Positions 43,112 to 51,936 of a stretch of DNA of 64,000 bases are shown here, piece after piece. Source of the DNA: Methanocella_A sp049676595. Lineage in GTDB: Archaea; Halobacteriota; Methanocellia; Methanocellales; Methanocellaceae. The DNA lies in the NCBI RefSeq assembly GCF_049676595.1, contig NZ_CP187259.1, positions 2,294,001 to 2,358,000 of the forward strand, given 5' to 3'. Both the position numbers and the translations under genes were made by a program. How positions within the stretch are numbered: the first letter of the stretch is position 1; each line of letters starts with the position of its first letter. Below the pieces are notes generated by a model that made no database searches, was not told where the DNA came from, and was given only the letters and a program-made list of their open reading frames with translations.

Positions 43112-44284
43112 TTAGCGTATCATCTGAAAGGGACTGATCGGCTGCTGTTGCATACCGGTGTCGGGCTGCCGGGCGCCTTTGATGAGGACGTTCTGTATTG
43201 GGTACGGAATCTCGATGCCCTCAGCTTCGAACTGTTTGAGTATCTGACGGTAAATTTTGTCTGGTATTACCCAGCTTAGCGTATAGCTTTTGACTGGAAC
43301 CAGCATCAGGAGCTTTACTGAGTAATCGCCCAGCGCTGTCACGTGTACTGTCGGGCCGGGTTCGGCGAGAACGCCATCTGTGGCAAGGGCGATCTCTCTC
43401 ATGATACGGGCTGCCTTGTTGACGTCGGAATTATAGGAAACGTCTACTTTGATGTCGAAAATGACTTCAGTGTTAGGCATGGAGTAGTTCAGGATTCGCG
43501 AGCTGGCAATTTTAGTGTTAGGCACGATGATGTACCGGTTATCGAGGGTCTTTAACCGGGTGCTGCGAAGGCCGATTTCAACGACATCGCCGGAGTCGGT
43601 GCCCTGGATGCTCACCCGGTCGCCCACTTTATAGGGCCGGTCTGAAAGGATGGCTACGGAGCCGAAAAAGTTGGAGAGCAGCTCTTTGGCCGCGAGGGCG
43701 ACTGCTATGCCGACTATGCCCAGCCCGGTAATGAGCGGGGTGATCTCGATGATCTGAAGCTGTTCCAGCGATACGAGCAGCGAGAGGACGACGATGACTG
43801 CCCATGCCACTTTTTGCAGGAACGGGATGAACGAGTCGTCCAGATCCGATTCAGTTTTAGGGGCGATGTCGTTTCTGTACCAGTTGAGCAGTGCATTGAC
43901 GATGTTGGCCAGCAGGTAAGCGGCTATGAAGATGACGGCTACGAGCAACAGCCTGTTGATCCAGAAGTTAAAGGAGCCGGACAGGGATTCTATAGTGAGG
44001 ATAGCAATGTACAAGCCCATCACTACGATGAAAATTTGCAGGGGACCGTTGACGGCGTTGAGAAGTTCGTCATCCAGCGAGGTCTGAGTCCGGGAAACGA
44101 GATGAGGAGCGACGACTGTAATGAAGTACTTGACTGCTTTAGCCAGCACGACCGACGCGAGTAGCAATATTACTGCCAGCAGTATATCTGAAGCAAACTT
44201 GCCCAGCCCGGTGGCCAGCATAATTTGCTGCTCGATGCCAGTTATATATGAAATGCTTGACAGCGCCGAGGAGTTACCGCTCAT
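43112..44284 (-). CDS. MscS-family mechanosensitive channel
   Basis: 390 residues. Four to five membrane helices include the pore helix GIAVALAAKELLSNFFGSVA, then ILSDRPYKVGDRVSIQGTDS, which starts the beta domain as in MscS. The cytoplasmic alpha/beta part ends near EGIEIPYPIQNVLI. Opens on membrane tension and releases solutes under osmotic downshock. The N-terminus has one extra helix pair compared with E. coli MscS. Confidence 0.9.
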   Translation of the reverse strand: MSGNSSALSSISYITGIEQQIMLATGLGKFASDILLAVILLLASVVLAKAVKYFITVVAPHLVSRTQTSLDDELLNAVNGPLQIFIVVMGLYIAILTIESLSGSFNFWINRLLLVAVIFIAAYLLANIVNALLNWYRNDIAPKTESDLDDSFIPFLQKVAWAVIVVLSLLVSLEQLQIIEITPLITGLGIVGIAVALAAKELLSNFFGSVAILSDRPYKVGDRVSIQGTDSGDVVEIGLRSTRLKTLDNRYIIVPNTKIASSRILNYSMPNTEVIFDIKVDVSYNSDVNKAARIMREIALATDGVLAEPGPTVHVTALGDYSVKLLMLVPVKSYTLSWVIPDKIYRQILKQFEAEGIEIPYPIQNVLIKGARQPDTGMQQQPISPFQMIR

Positions 44285-44766
44285 CGCGTTATAGGATAGG
44301 TGTACTGGTATAAAAAGCTGGTGTAAATGGAAAAAACAGATAGCAGTAATAGGATGTTATCAGGCTGACACCCATCGTCGTACTTCCGGATATGACAAAG
44401 ATTGCCAGGATAGACGCGGACTATCAGTAACTATTCTAGTACGATCAATAGTATCGCGGGTGATAACTCTGGCACGAGTAAATGACAAATCCCCTTAATA
44501 AATTCCCGATTTTACTTACAGAAAAATATTCACAAAGGATAAAGAGATCTGACGTATTTTAAAGCGACTAAGTAAAATCGCATGACAATTAAAGCTTTAA
44601 ATCAAATTCCGGGTCAAGCTTGTGGCAAGTATACTTTTATATTCTCCTCTCGTTCACTCAATCGTAGGGCAGCTGAATGTAGAACAGGAATGCCATAATC
44701 TAACCACCCCTGGCATGCCCCCTACATCCTCACCCGACAAATCGAAAAATCTAACCAGGTGATCAT
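44285..44766. promoter_or_regulatory. Long leader and promoter region before the secreted protein gene
   Basis: No credible gene. A TATA-like stretch (TATACTTTTATATTC near 44628-44643) implies a 5' leader of about 100 bases. Within it AATCTAACCA occurs twice (44697-44706 and 44748-44757); the second copy abuts the strong AGGTGATC binding site. The repeat could be a regulatory site for the mRNA or DNA. Confidence 0.4.
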
Positions 44767-45504
44767 ATGAAAACAGGCAGCACAACAAAAAAGGTCATAA
44801 TCAGCCTGACAATCGTCGCCATCATGCTGGCTGCGATCATGTCACCAGCTTATGCAGAGCCCTCGGCGAAAAGCCAGGGCAAAGGCAACCAGGCAGGATC
44901 GGTTACGGGAGAAGTAGCCCTTGCCACCCAGAACCAGGAAATGGCAACCGTATCTGCCCAGGGAGTCCCGTCCCTGGAAGTCAGGTACGCGCTGGTCGAG
45001 TCGAAAGTCAGCCTGATGATCGGCGTCATGAACGCCCTCATACCGGTCATACCTGAGGCATACGCGGCACAGGCCAGCGAGCTGACCTCGCTGATTACAA
45101 AGCTGAGCGACGATCTGGCTACCTTAAATACGTACGTCGTTGCTAACGATTCCGCAGGCTTCAACGCGTACATCAAAGAGACGCTGCACCCGGATATGTT
45201 GAACGCCAGCAAAGTTATCAAGAGCGATACACAGCAGTTTAAGGACTGGGGCGTCACCAAAGAGCAGGTAAAGCAGCTCAAAAACAACGCGAAGGAACTC
45301 CGGGACGAGTATAATGTCGGAGCCCACGTGAGCGCAGTAGCCAAGGCCAAGAATGCCAAGAGCGAAGATACTCAGGCTTACCTGAACAAGGCGGGCATTA
45401 AGGCGCAGGTACAGGCATCCGAAGAGGCAGGCAAGCCGGACAAGTCCCAGGGACAGAACAACGGCAACAAGAACAACGGAAAATCTGGAGACGGTGACAC
45501 GTAA
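44767..45504 (+). CDS. Secreted helical protein with hydrophilic Gly/Asn/Lys tail
   Basis: 245 residues. A signal peptide (about 1-31, ending SPAYAEP) precedes a short Gly/Gln/Ser linker and a predicted all-helical domain (about 65-215, SLMIGVMNALIPVIPEAYAA, QFKDWGVTKEQVKQLKNNAK). The tail is KPDKSQGQNNGNKNNGKSG. In layout it resembles the two cassette proteins at 6817 and 34400, but their LLxC-D signature is not obvious. AGGTGATC gives a very strong translation start. A small lipoprotein gene follows 37 bases later. Unknown function; abundance is suggested by the leader and binding site. Confidence 0.7.
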   Translation: MKTGSTTKKVIISLTIVAIMLAAIMSPAYAEPSAKSQGKGNQAGSVTGEVALATQNQEMATVSAQGVPSLEVRYALVESKVSLMIGVMNALIPVIPEAYAAQASELTSLITKLSDDLATLNTYVVANDSAGFNAYIKETLHPDMLNASKVIKSDTQQFKDWGVTKEQVKQLKNNAKELRDEYNVGAHVSAVAKAKNAKSEDTQAYLNKAGIKAQVQASEEAGKPDKSQGQNNGNKNNGKSGDGDT

Positions 45505-45541
45505 ATCCGTGTCACCCCCATGATGGATACCGGAGAATTAC

Positions 45542-45748
45542 ATGATCAAGAAGCTTGTCATTCTGCTCGGGATCGCCGGCATAGTCCTGATGTCCGGCTG
45601 TACTGGCACGGATCAGAGTACCGGAGTTCAGCTGACCGCAACTCCAGCAGGTACCGTAAGCCCTGCACCCGTAAATGATACGCTGTCAGACAACGAGACG
45701 ATGCCGGAGCTGGACCTTCCGCTGCCGCCCGACCTGACAGACCTGTAA
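45542..45748 (+). CDS. Small lipoprotein
   Basis: 68 residues: MIKKLVILLGIAGIVLMSGC is a signal peptide with a lipobox (LMSGC), followed by a Thr/Pro/Asp-rich acidic tail ending in PPDLTDL. GGAG precedes the ATG. It is just downstream of the secreted helical protein gene and probably in the same transcript. Lipid-anchored on the outer face of the membrane; function unknown. Confidence 0.68.
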   Translation: MIKKLVILLGIAGIVLMSGCTGTDQSTGVQLTATPAGTVSPAPVNDTLSDNETMPELDLPLPPDLTDL

Positions 45749-45801
45749 ACTTTTTTAAATATGGCCGGCAAAGCCGGATACGGCCTGCCGACGTAGTATT
45801 T

Positions 45802-47013
45802 TCAGCTTATCGCCGGCGCCTCCAGCTTATTCTCTGCCAGCGCTTTTACACCCGGCAGCTGCTTGCCGGAAATGAATTCAAGGGTAGCACCTCCGCCCGT
45901 AGAGACGTGGGTCATCTGATCGGCCACGCCCAGCTTAGTCACGGCTTCCACGGTAGAGCCGCCGCCGACCACCTTGACAGCGTCGAGCTTCGAGATCGCA
46001 CTGGCGACTTCTCTGGTACCCATGGCAAACTGAGATACTTCGAAGACTCCCATAGGCCCGTTCCAGAAGACTGTTTTACAGCCTTTGATCGCCCCGGTGT
46101 AGTCAGCGATCGTCTGCGGGCCGATATCGGCGATTAACCAGCCATCCGGGATGTCCTTCACCGACACGGTCCGGGTCTCGGATGTCCCGTCCAGAGTGGG
46201 AGAGACGACCACATCTGCCGGCAGGAGCAGCCGGACATCGTGGGACTTCGCCTGCTCTGACAGGTCCCTGACGTACTGGATCTTGTCATCTTCCACCACC
46301 GACTTTCCGACACGGTTGCCCTGGCTCTTCAAAAATGTAGCCGACATGCCTCCGCCGATGATCAGCACATCCACGCTCGGCACGATGTTGTCGAGCACAT
46401 CCAGCTTATCGCTCACTTTCGCCCCTCCGATCACCGCCGCGAAAGGCTTTTCCGGCTTTTCCAGAAGCCCGCCGAGAGAAGTTACTTCCTTTTCCATCAG
46501 GAATCCGGCTACTGATGGGAGATAATTAGTAACTCCTACGACTGAAGCATGGGCTCTGTGGCTCGCGCCGAACGCGTCGTTGACGAACACGTGTGCCAGC
46601 TTAGCCAGGCCTCGGGCAAACTCAGAATCGTTCTTCTCCTCTCCCGGGTAGAACCGCAGATTTTCAAGGAGCACGATATCGCCGTCGTTCATGGCGGATA
46701 CAGTCTTTTCAACCTCTTGGCCGACGCACTCTTTCAGGGACTTGACAGGCTGGCCAAGTAGCTCAGATAATCGTTTGGCAACAGGTGCCATCCTCAACGT
46801 TTCATCGATCTTACCCTTAGGCCGGCCCAGATGAGAGCAGCAGATGATTTTGGCACGGTGCTCGAGCAGGTACCTGATAGTCGGCAGGCAAACCCGGATG
46901 CGCGTGTCATCCCTGATGCCTCCTCCGCTTTTTTCCATAGGCACGTTAAAGTCTACTCTCAAGAGCACTCTTTTTGAAGTGACATCGACGTCTTTCACGG
47001 TCTTAATCGGCAT
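45802..47013 (-). CDS. pgk: Phosphoglycerate kinase
   Basis: 403 residues from ATG 47013. LLRVDFNVPMEKSG and DDTRIRVCLPTIRYLLE, CSHLGRPKG (substrate site), GGAKVSDKLDVLDNI, FWNGPMGVFEVSQFA and the C-terminal GGGSTVEAV nucleotide loop are all present. Interconverts 1,3-bisphosphoglycerate and 3-phosphoglycerate in glycolysis or gluconeogenesis. The frame is open a further 60 codons upstream, but that part overlaps the region before the divergent YeeE/YedE gene and matches no kinase. It is a monocistronic-looking gene with an AT-poor end. Confidence 0.95.
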   Translation of the reverse strand: MPIKTVKDVDVTSKRVLLRVDFNVPMEKSGGGIRDDTRIRVCLPTIRYLLEHRAKIICCSHLGRPKGKIDETLRMAPVAKRLSELLGQPVKSLKECVGQEVEKTVSAMNDGDIVLLENLRFYPGEEKNDSEFARGLAKLAHVFVNDAFGASHRAHASVVGVTNYLPSVAGFLMEKEVTSLGGLLEKPEKPFAAVIGGAKVSDKLDVLDNIVPSVDVLIIGGGMSATFLKSQGNRVGKSVVEDDKIQYVRDLSEQAKSHDVRLLLPADVVVSPTLDGTSETRTVSVKDIPDGWLIADIGPQTIADYTGAIKGCKTVFWNGPMGVFEVSQFAMGTREVASAISKLDAVKVVGGGSTVEAVTKLGVADQMTHVSTGGGATLEFISGKQLPGVKALAENKLEAPAIS

Positions 47014-47178
47014 TTCAATCCCATGGACGGTTTCGATGAGCCGAATATTCAAAGTTACAGACGCAAAGCGCAGTAAAGAGGGCATAGGGCTTCGATCATG
47101 ATAACAGATGCAGCGCAGTAAGGCCTTTTGCCAGATACCATTGCATGCGCTGCTGAAAAATGGAACTGCAGGGTAAAA

Positions 47179-47703
47179 ATGTTCACTCACCATTGTACAG
47201 CTATATCAAAGCGCTGGCAGATGCTACCATGGGGATATGTAGTGCGGTTTTTGCACTGGTTCGTAGCCGGCGCGTTCATCGGCATCCTGAACATCCTGTC
47301 GTACGCAGTCAGGAAACCACTGGGAGTGTCCACGTCCTACCTGACTGCAGACGTGCTCGGCATGAAAGCTGCCCATTGTCCCGCTGTAGAGGAAAACGTG
47401 TACCTGAGGAAACACTCGAAGGTAGACTATCAGCTGATCATGGTGGTGTTCATGATGATAGGGGGCCTGGTATCTGCCCTTCTCTTCGGCCGCAGCAGAA
47501 GCAAGCCCATCCGATCTCCCGCCGCTGCGCTCGTGCAGCTCATCGGAGGATTCCTCATGCTGTTCGGAGCCCGGATTGGCAAAGGATGCACCAGCGGTAA
47601 CATCCTGAGCGGCCTAGCCCAGATGTCGGTGAGCAGCCTGCTGTTCACAAAAGCGACTTTCCTGGCGGGAGCGATAGTAGCGATGCTGAAAGGGGGTCGA
47701 TAG
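47179..47703 (+). CDS. YeeE/YedE family sulfur-compound transport protein, first half
   Basis: About 175 residues from ATG 47179 (AGGGT five bases upstream); ATG 47221 is also possible. Four or more membrane helices. FGARIGKGCTSGNILSGLAQ is the YeeE/YedE signature with its conserved Cys, shown in TsuA-type proteins to pass thiosulfate. The family is normally one longer protein; here it is split in two genes, the second starting two bases after this stop. An MBL-rhodanese gene converges downstream, so the three genes form a sulfur-handling locus. Confidence 0.8.
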   Translation: MFTHHCTAISKRWQMLPWGYVVRFLHWFVAGAFIGILNILSYAVRKPLGVSTSYLTADVLGMKAAHCPAVEENVYLRKHSKVDYQLIMVVFMMIGGLVSALLFGRSRSKPIRSPAAALVQLIGGFLMLFGARIGKGCTSGNILSGLAQMSVSSLLFTKATFLAGAIVAMLKGGR

Positions 47704-47705
47704 CC

Positions 47706-48257
47706 ATGGCAGAATCGGGCGACGGGGTCATGGCAGCGATAATCGGATTCTTCTTCGGTTTTGTCCTGCAAAGGTCCGGTGCATCAGACTATAACAAGCT
47801 GGCAGGCATGCTAAACCTGAGAGAGCTGGACCTGCTCAAGATGATGCTAACCGGGATAGGTGTGGCAGCCATGGGCATGTACGCGCTGAGCGCCAAAGGC
47901 ATCAAACATTTCACGGTGAAGCCTTTGAAAGTGCTGGCCATGACAATCGGTGGCATCATCTTCGGCGCCGGGTTCGCGTTGAACGGCTATTGCCCGGGAA
48001 CCGGCCTGGTAGGCCTGGTAGAAGGTAAAAAAGACGCGCTGCTGGCTGTCATCGGCGGTATGCTGGGGTCTCTGGCATACGCGTACTCTAAGCCTGTGCT
48101 CGACAGGCACCTGGAGGCGCCGGATTACGGCGACGTCACGATTGACAGGGTCATAAAGGCCGATCCGCTGCCAACCGCGATTGTCTTCGGAGTTTCCATG
48201 ATAGTCTTAGCGTTTATCCTGGATACCGGGGAACGCCTGATACATAGAAGGCTTTAG
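47706..48257 (+). CDS. YeeE/YedE family sulfur-compound transport protein, second half
   Basis: 183 residues with about five membrane helices. FFFGFVLQRSGASDYNKLAG near the N-terminus and GAGFALNGYCPGTGLVGLVE (about 90-109) are the paired motifs of the family, the latter with the conserved Cys. It almost touches the preceding YeeE/YedE gene (two bases apart). The two products probably assemble into one channel for thiosulfate or another reduced sulfur compound. The stop overlaps the convergent rhodanese gene by four bases. Confidence 0.82.
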   Translation: MAESGDGVMAAIIGFFFGFVLQRSGASDYNKLAGMLNLRELDLLKMMLTGIGVAAMGMYALSAKGIKHFTVKPLKVLAMTIGGIIFGAGFALNGYCPGTGLVGLVEGKKDALLAVIGGMLGSLAYAYSKPVLDRHLEAPDYGDVTIDRVIKADPLPTAIVFGVSMIVLAFILDTGERLIHRRL

Positions 48258-49645
48258 GGGGACTTCACCTCAGTCTTTGCGACGGGATACTTTTTCTGCT
48301 TCCAGGCGGTAAAGCCCCCCAGCACATTATAGACATCCTTGAAGCCCGCCCGCTTGAGGATGCTGGCGCCGGTACTTCCTCGGTGGCCCACCGAGCACAT
48401 GGATGCGACAGGCTTGTCTCTCGGCACTTCGTCCAGCTTCTGCTCCAGATCTCCCACGTACAGCATTTTAGCGCCCGGCACCGTACCTTCCTGCCACTCC
48501 CTGGGCTCCCGGACATCCAGAAGCAAGACCTCCCCGCTATCTATCATCGCCTTTAGCTTATCTGCAGAGACTTCCCCGGTATACTCAATAGGTAAGCCTG
48601 CATTTTGCCATTTCTCGAACCCGCCGCATAAAAAGCCGGTAACATTGTCGTAGCCTATCCTGCACAGGTACCGGTCAGCAGTATATGCATCTTCATTTCT
48701 GTACGGCAGCAGTACTATCTCGGTATGAGGCTTGAACAGCCACCCCGGGAAGAGTGCCATGCCATCGAGCCAGATACTGTATGAGCCCGGGATGTGCCCA
48801 CCTCCGAAGGCCTGCGGAAGCCGGGTATCTACGAGCACAGTACCATCCTTATCCATTGCATTTTTGAACTCTTTAAGCTCCAGCCGGTGGAGCGATTTGC
48901 GTCCGGCCAGGGATGGCGGGCCGTTCAGGTTATAGTCTTCCATCGTCCGGAAGTAAGGCGGCTGTATGAACTTTTCATTCACCTTGGCCTCGACGAATTC
49001 AGCTTTACTCAGCTGCAGGTGAGGATTGGTCAGCTTTTCATAGCCCAGCGTGCTCCAGTCCCGGTCACCCATGCCTGCTCCGCACACCGAGCCCGCGCCG
49101 TGCGCGGGGCACAGCATGGTTTGGTCGCCTAATGGCAGAAGCTTATCGTGGATCGATTCATAGAGCAGCCGGGCGTTCTCCGCTTTACTCCCGGGGGCAA
49201 GATCAACCCGGCCCGTGCTTCCGACAAACAGGACATCCCCGGTAAATACCGCTAACGCAACGTCAGGGTTCAGGCCATCGTAAAGCGCATACGAAAGGGT
49301 TTCCGGCGTGTGCCCCGGGGTCTCCAGCGCCCGCAGCTTCATCCGGCCGAAAGAGACCTCGTCCCCCTCCCCCATAGGGTCGCCATACTTGAACGGCAGC
49401 TTACTCCCGTGACGGATAGCAGCGTCAGTCCGGGTGGCAATCTCTTTCGACCCGTGGACAAAGTCCTCGTTACGGTGAGTCTCAAGAATGTACTTAATCT
49501 CGGAGCAGTCGTCCCTGGCCAGCGCCAGAATTTCCTCTACGTCCCCCGTCACCCGCCGGGGATCGATGATGACGGCTTCGCCTTGTGAACTCAAATAATA
49601 GGTATTGTGGGCCAGCCCGCTGGCCTTCAGTCTTCGGAGGATCAT
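48254..49645 (-). CDS. MBL-fold hydrolase fused to two rhodanese domains
   Basis: 463 residues. The MBL domain (about 1-240) resembles persulfide dioxygenases, but its first metal motif reads ETHRNEDFVHG instead of the usual H-x-H-x-D-H. GHTPET, FTGDVLF and PAHGAGS supply later ligands. The first rhodanese domain (about 265-360) has no Cys at its active loop (LPYRNED); the second (about 365-455) has MCSVGHRGS, with the catalytic Cys. Likely roles are sulfane-sulfur transfer or sensing beside the YeeE/YedE pair. ATG 49645 is 27 bases from a TATATAA box, so it is probably leaderless. Confidence 0.85.
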   Translation of the reverse strand: MILRRLKASGLAHNTYYLSSQGEAVIIDPRRVTGDVEEILALARDDCSEIKYILETHRNEDFVHGSKEIATRTDAAIRHGSKLPFKYGDPMGEGDEVSFGRMKLRALETPGHTPETLSYALYDGLNPDVALAVFTGDVLFVGSTGRVDLAPGSKAENARLLYESIHDKLLPLGDQTMLCPAHGAGSVCGAGMGDRDWSTLGYEKLTNPHLQLSKAEFVEAKVNEKFIQPPYFRTMEDYNLNGPPSLAGRKSLHRLELKEFKNAMDKDGTVLVDTRLPQAFGGGHIPGSYSIWLDGMALFPGWLFKPHTEIVLLPYRNEDAYTADRYLCRIGYDNVTGFLCGGFEKWQNAGLPIEYTGEVSADKLKAMIDSGEVLLLDVREPREWQEGTVPGAKMLYVGDLEQKLDEVPRDKPVASMCSVGHRGSTGASILKRAGFKDVYNVLGGFTAWKQKKYPVAKTEVKSP

Positions 49646-49777
49646 GATAAAGAATATTAATTACATATTATATAAGTCTAATATATGCAATAGGTATCCA
49701 GTGGAGACCGATGATCGAGATGCCAGAAGCGGCTGATGGGCTAAAAAGGGTAACATGCCCGGCACATTTTAAACTCT

Positions 49778-49957
49778 TTACCCAATAGCATACCATATAT
49801 CGGACATGTTCTTGAACCTATTCTTGGGCATCCGTTCCAGGGCCTGGACGACTTCCGCGGTAGCGTCGTGCTGTTGCGCCCATTTGACGCACTGCTGCTT
49901 GTCCGCCGGGAAGCACATCCCTTTCATCGCCCTGGATACATCCTTCACGAATACCAT
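49778..49957 (-). CDS. DUF2795-like small protein
   Basis: About 59 residues from ATG 49957 (open to 49999). The sequence FPADKQQCVKWAQQHDATAE, VVQALERMPKNRFKNMSDIW follows the DUF2795 pattern of a short conserved helical domain found in archaea and actinobacteria. Function unknown. It stands alone between the MBL-rhodanese and isoprenoid-synthase-like genes. Confidence 0.65.
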   Translation of the reverse strand: MVFVKDVSRAMKGMCFPADKQQCVKWAQQHDATAEVVQALERMPKNRFKNMSDIWYAIG

Positions 49958-50121
49958 AGTAGTACATCCTGCATTTTTAATGATGATAAAATTCGGCAAT
50001 CAGATCCGTCGCTTTCGTGTAGGGACCCTGCGGGAAATGCGAGAAACCAGAATATTCATAGAATAATTAGCGGGCTTATAAACTCGCCCGTTATAAAGAC
50101 GCCATATAGAGCTAACTCCAG

Positions 50122-51138
50122 TTATAAATCCAGCCTATCAATTATCGAGCGTAGAGCGACAGACTGCCCGCCAAAGGATACGCTAAGATTAAGCAGGCAC
50201 CTGATCCTCTCGAACCCTCCCGACTCCGGAATGGCCGCCAGATACCTCTCCTGCAAAACCCGGGCCTCGCGGGCAGTCTCGGGCGCTAGCCGGACTAACG
50301 TACCATATCCGCAACCCTTTCTGCGAGCCAGCGCCTGCATCAGCCGGGCTTTCTCAACAGGCCGCCGGTTAAGAATCTGCAATACCAGGTTCTCGCTAAA
50401 GCCCTCTCTTTCATCCTTGAGAATGTCCCCGACGTCATCGTGCACCTGGAGGACCATGCCGACGTTCCAGAAAGCCGCCTCGACGGCCTTCGCCTTATCC
50501 ACAGGGACCTCGTGGATCACATTGAACAGCTCAGCCGTCGCCCGGCAAATTTCCCCGGCAGTGGCCTCCCTTATAAAAAGAGCTCCGGCGAGGTCGGAAG
50601 CCCCGGATTTCTTGAACTTAGCCATTGCCCCCAGCATGGTAAAAGTAGATGCGCTGATCGTCCGCTTCAGCTTCTTCTGGACCTGCGGGTCAAACTGCCT
50701 GACCGACTCGAACAGCTCTTTCCTCCTCTCCCACAGCTCGTCTCCTTTTTTAAAGCGAAGAGTAGTGGGCCTGTCATCGATATCGTCGAGGTAGTCGTCC
50801 ATCGTGTTCAGGAAGCCGATATAGTTCTTCACAACAGTGATCGAGGCAGGGTTTAAGTCCTTCCGATTCAGGCCCACGGTCAGGAGCCACATATCAGTGA
50901 TGGCGTTCAGCATGAGCCCATACCCAAGCTTCGTGTGGATGGGCAGGTGAGGCTTGAGAGCCAGATAGTTCCACCGGAGCGGGAGTTCGATCACATATCC
51001 GACCATGTCAAAAGCGGTCGACAGATACGGCACCAGTGTTAAAAACATTCCGGATGCCCGGACAACGACAGGTTGCCCGGTCGTGGTACTATCCCCGCCT
51101 GACTGTAAGACCGGTTCGACAGTGGTACCCCGCATCAC
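50122..51138 (-). CDS. Divergent class I isoprenoid-synthase-fold protein
   Basis: 338 residues, almost all helical. Two aspartate-rich motifs are in the right places for a class I isoprenoid synthase: NTMDDYLDDIDD (about 112-122) and LQVHDDVGDILKDEREG (about 230-246). The spacing of about 115 residues agrees with the two Mg2+-binding helices of trans-prenyltransferases and terpene/squalene synthases. The rest does not resemble the usual GGPP synthase, which lacks the DDVGD form. It probably acts on a prenyl diphosphate; product unknown. The first 30 residues may be an over-extension; Met 31 is another start. Confidence 0.65.
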   Translation of the reverse strand: MMRGTTVEPVLQSGGDSTTTGQPVVVRASGMFLTLVPYLSTAFDMVGYVIELPLRWNYLALKPHLPIHTKLGYGLMLNAITDMWLLTVGLNRKDLNPASITVVKNYIGFLNTMDDYLDDIDDRPTTLRFKKGDELWERRKELFESVRQFDPQVQKKLKRTISASTFTMLGAMAKFKKSGASDLAGALFIREATAGEICRATAELFNVIHEVPVDKAKAVEAAFWNVGMVLQVHDDVGDILKDEREGFSENLVLQILNRRPVEKARLMQALARRKGCGYGTLVRLAPETAREARVLQERYLAAIPESGGFERIRCLLNLSVSFGGQSVALRSIIDRLDL

Positions 51139-51300
51139 ATTACCCGGATGGGATATTGCCTTGTAGACTAACTATTTGTCGGTGGGCGCTGCGCGCCCGG
51201 AGAGCAGGAAAAGAGATCCAGCTTTAATAGATAATAGAACCCCTTGGTGGGATCCCGATAGTTCTATGATTCCACGAAGCAGATGATCGGAGGGACTAAG

Positions 51301-51651
51301 ATGATTACAGCAGGGCAGATCAAGGAAAAACTGGTGGAGGAAAAGGACCCAATCAAATACATAGACGCAGAAATAGACCAGTGTCTCGGCGTGTGGGAGA
51401 GCCAGTTCGATAAGATAAAGGAAACGATCTCAGCCTACCGCAACAGGCCCGACGAAAGCCTGCCCTTCGACCTGAAGGACGTCAAGGAGGATTTTCGACA
51501 GATAGGCGAGATGTACGGTGAAATCAGCGCGTATCTGAAAGTGAGGAAGGCGGAGCTTAAGCGCCTTAAGCAAGCTGAAAATGTGAGGAAGGCACAGCTT
51601 AAGCGCCAGGAGTGGCTGGAAAAGAGAGATAAGAAGGGCCCCGAGAGATAG
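51301..51651 (+). CDS. Charged helical protein, unknown
   Basis: 116 residues from ATG 51301, preceded by GGAGGGAC; an in-frame codon at 51283 is less likely. The sequence is helical and charged (DAEIDQCLGVWESQFDKIKE) and ends in a very basic coiled coil (VRKAELKRLKQAENVRKAQL, KRDKKGPER). Nothing identifies the family. The upstream gap holds a GGGCGC/GCGCCC hairpin near 51187-51201. Confidence 0.6.
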   Translation: MITAGQIKEKLVEEKDPIKYIDAEIDQCLGVWESQFDKIKETISAYRNRPDESLPFDLKDVKEDFRQIGEMYGEISAYLKVRKAELKRLKQAENVRKAQLKRQEWLEKRDKKGPER

Positions 51652-51736
51652 AGCCTATTGAAAAGAAAAAATATCTTGAAAGCCGTTCAAGAGGCAGGTA
51701 TCCTGCCATCTGACAGGACTATCCCCTTTTATAATA

Positions 51737-51809
51737 TAGTCCCAACCGGATTCGAACCGGTGTCGCCGGATCCAAAGTCCAGCAGGATTGACCACTACCC
51801 CATGGGACT
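51737..51809 (-). tRNA. tRNA-Gln (anticodon TTG)
   Basis: A 73-base cloverleaf: acceptor AGTCCCA/TGGGACT with discriminator A, anticodon loop CTTTGGA within stem CTGGA/TCCGG, T-arm CCGGTTCGAATCCGG. CCA is not encoded; no intron. Confidence 0.92.
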
Positions 51810-51936
51810 GTTCTGAGATTTGCCAGAGGGCACTTATTCGTGCCGTTTTATGCCTTTCTGATTATTTAAAGCTTTTCGAGATAATGAAGTACATTGCATT
51901 AAGTATAGTCATTCTCAAATTTGTTAGGACAGTCAG

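Noticed and set aside
47014..47193. 60-residue upstream extension of phosphoglycerate kinase
   Set aside because: No kinase matches it, and MPIKTVKDVDV agrees with the normal N-terminus.
49711..49788. 25-codon plus-strand frame after GGAG
   Set aside because: Very short, overlaps the end of the DUF2795-like gene on the other strand and has no other support.
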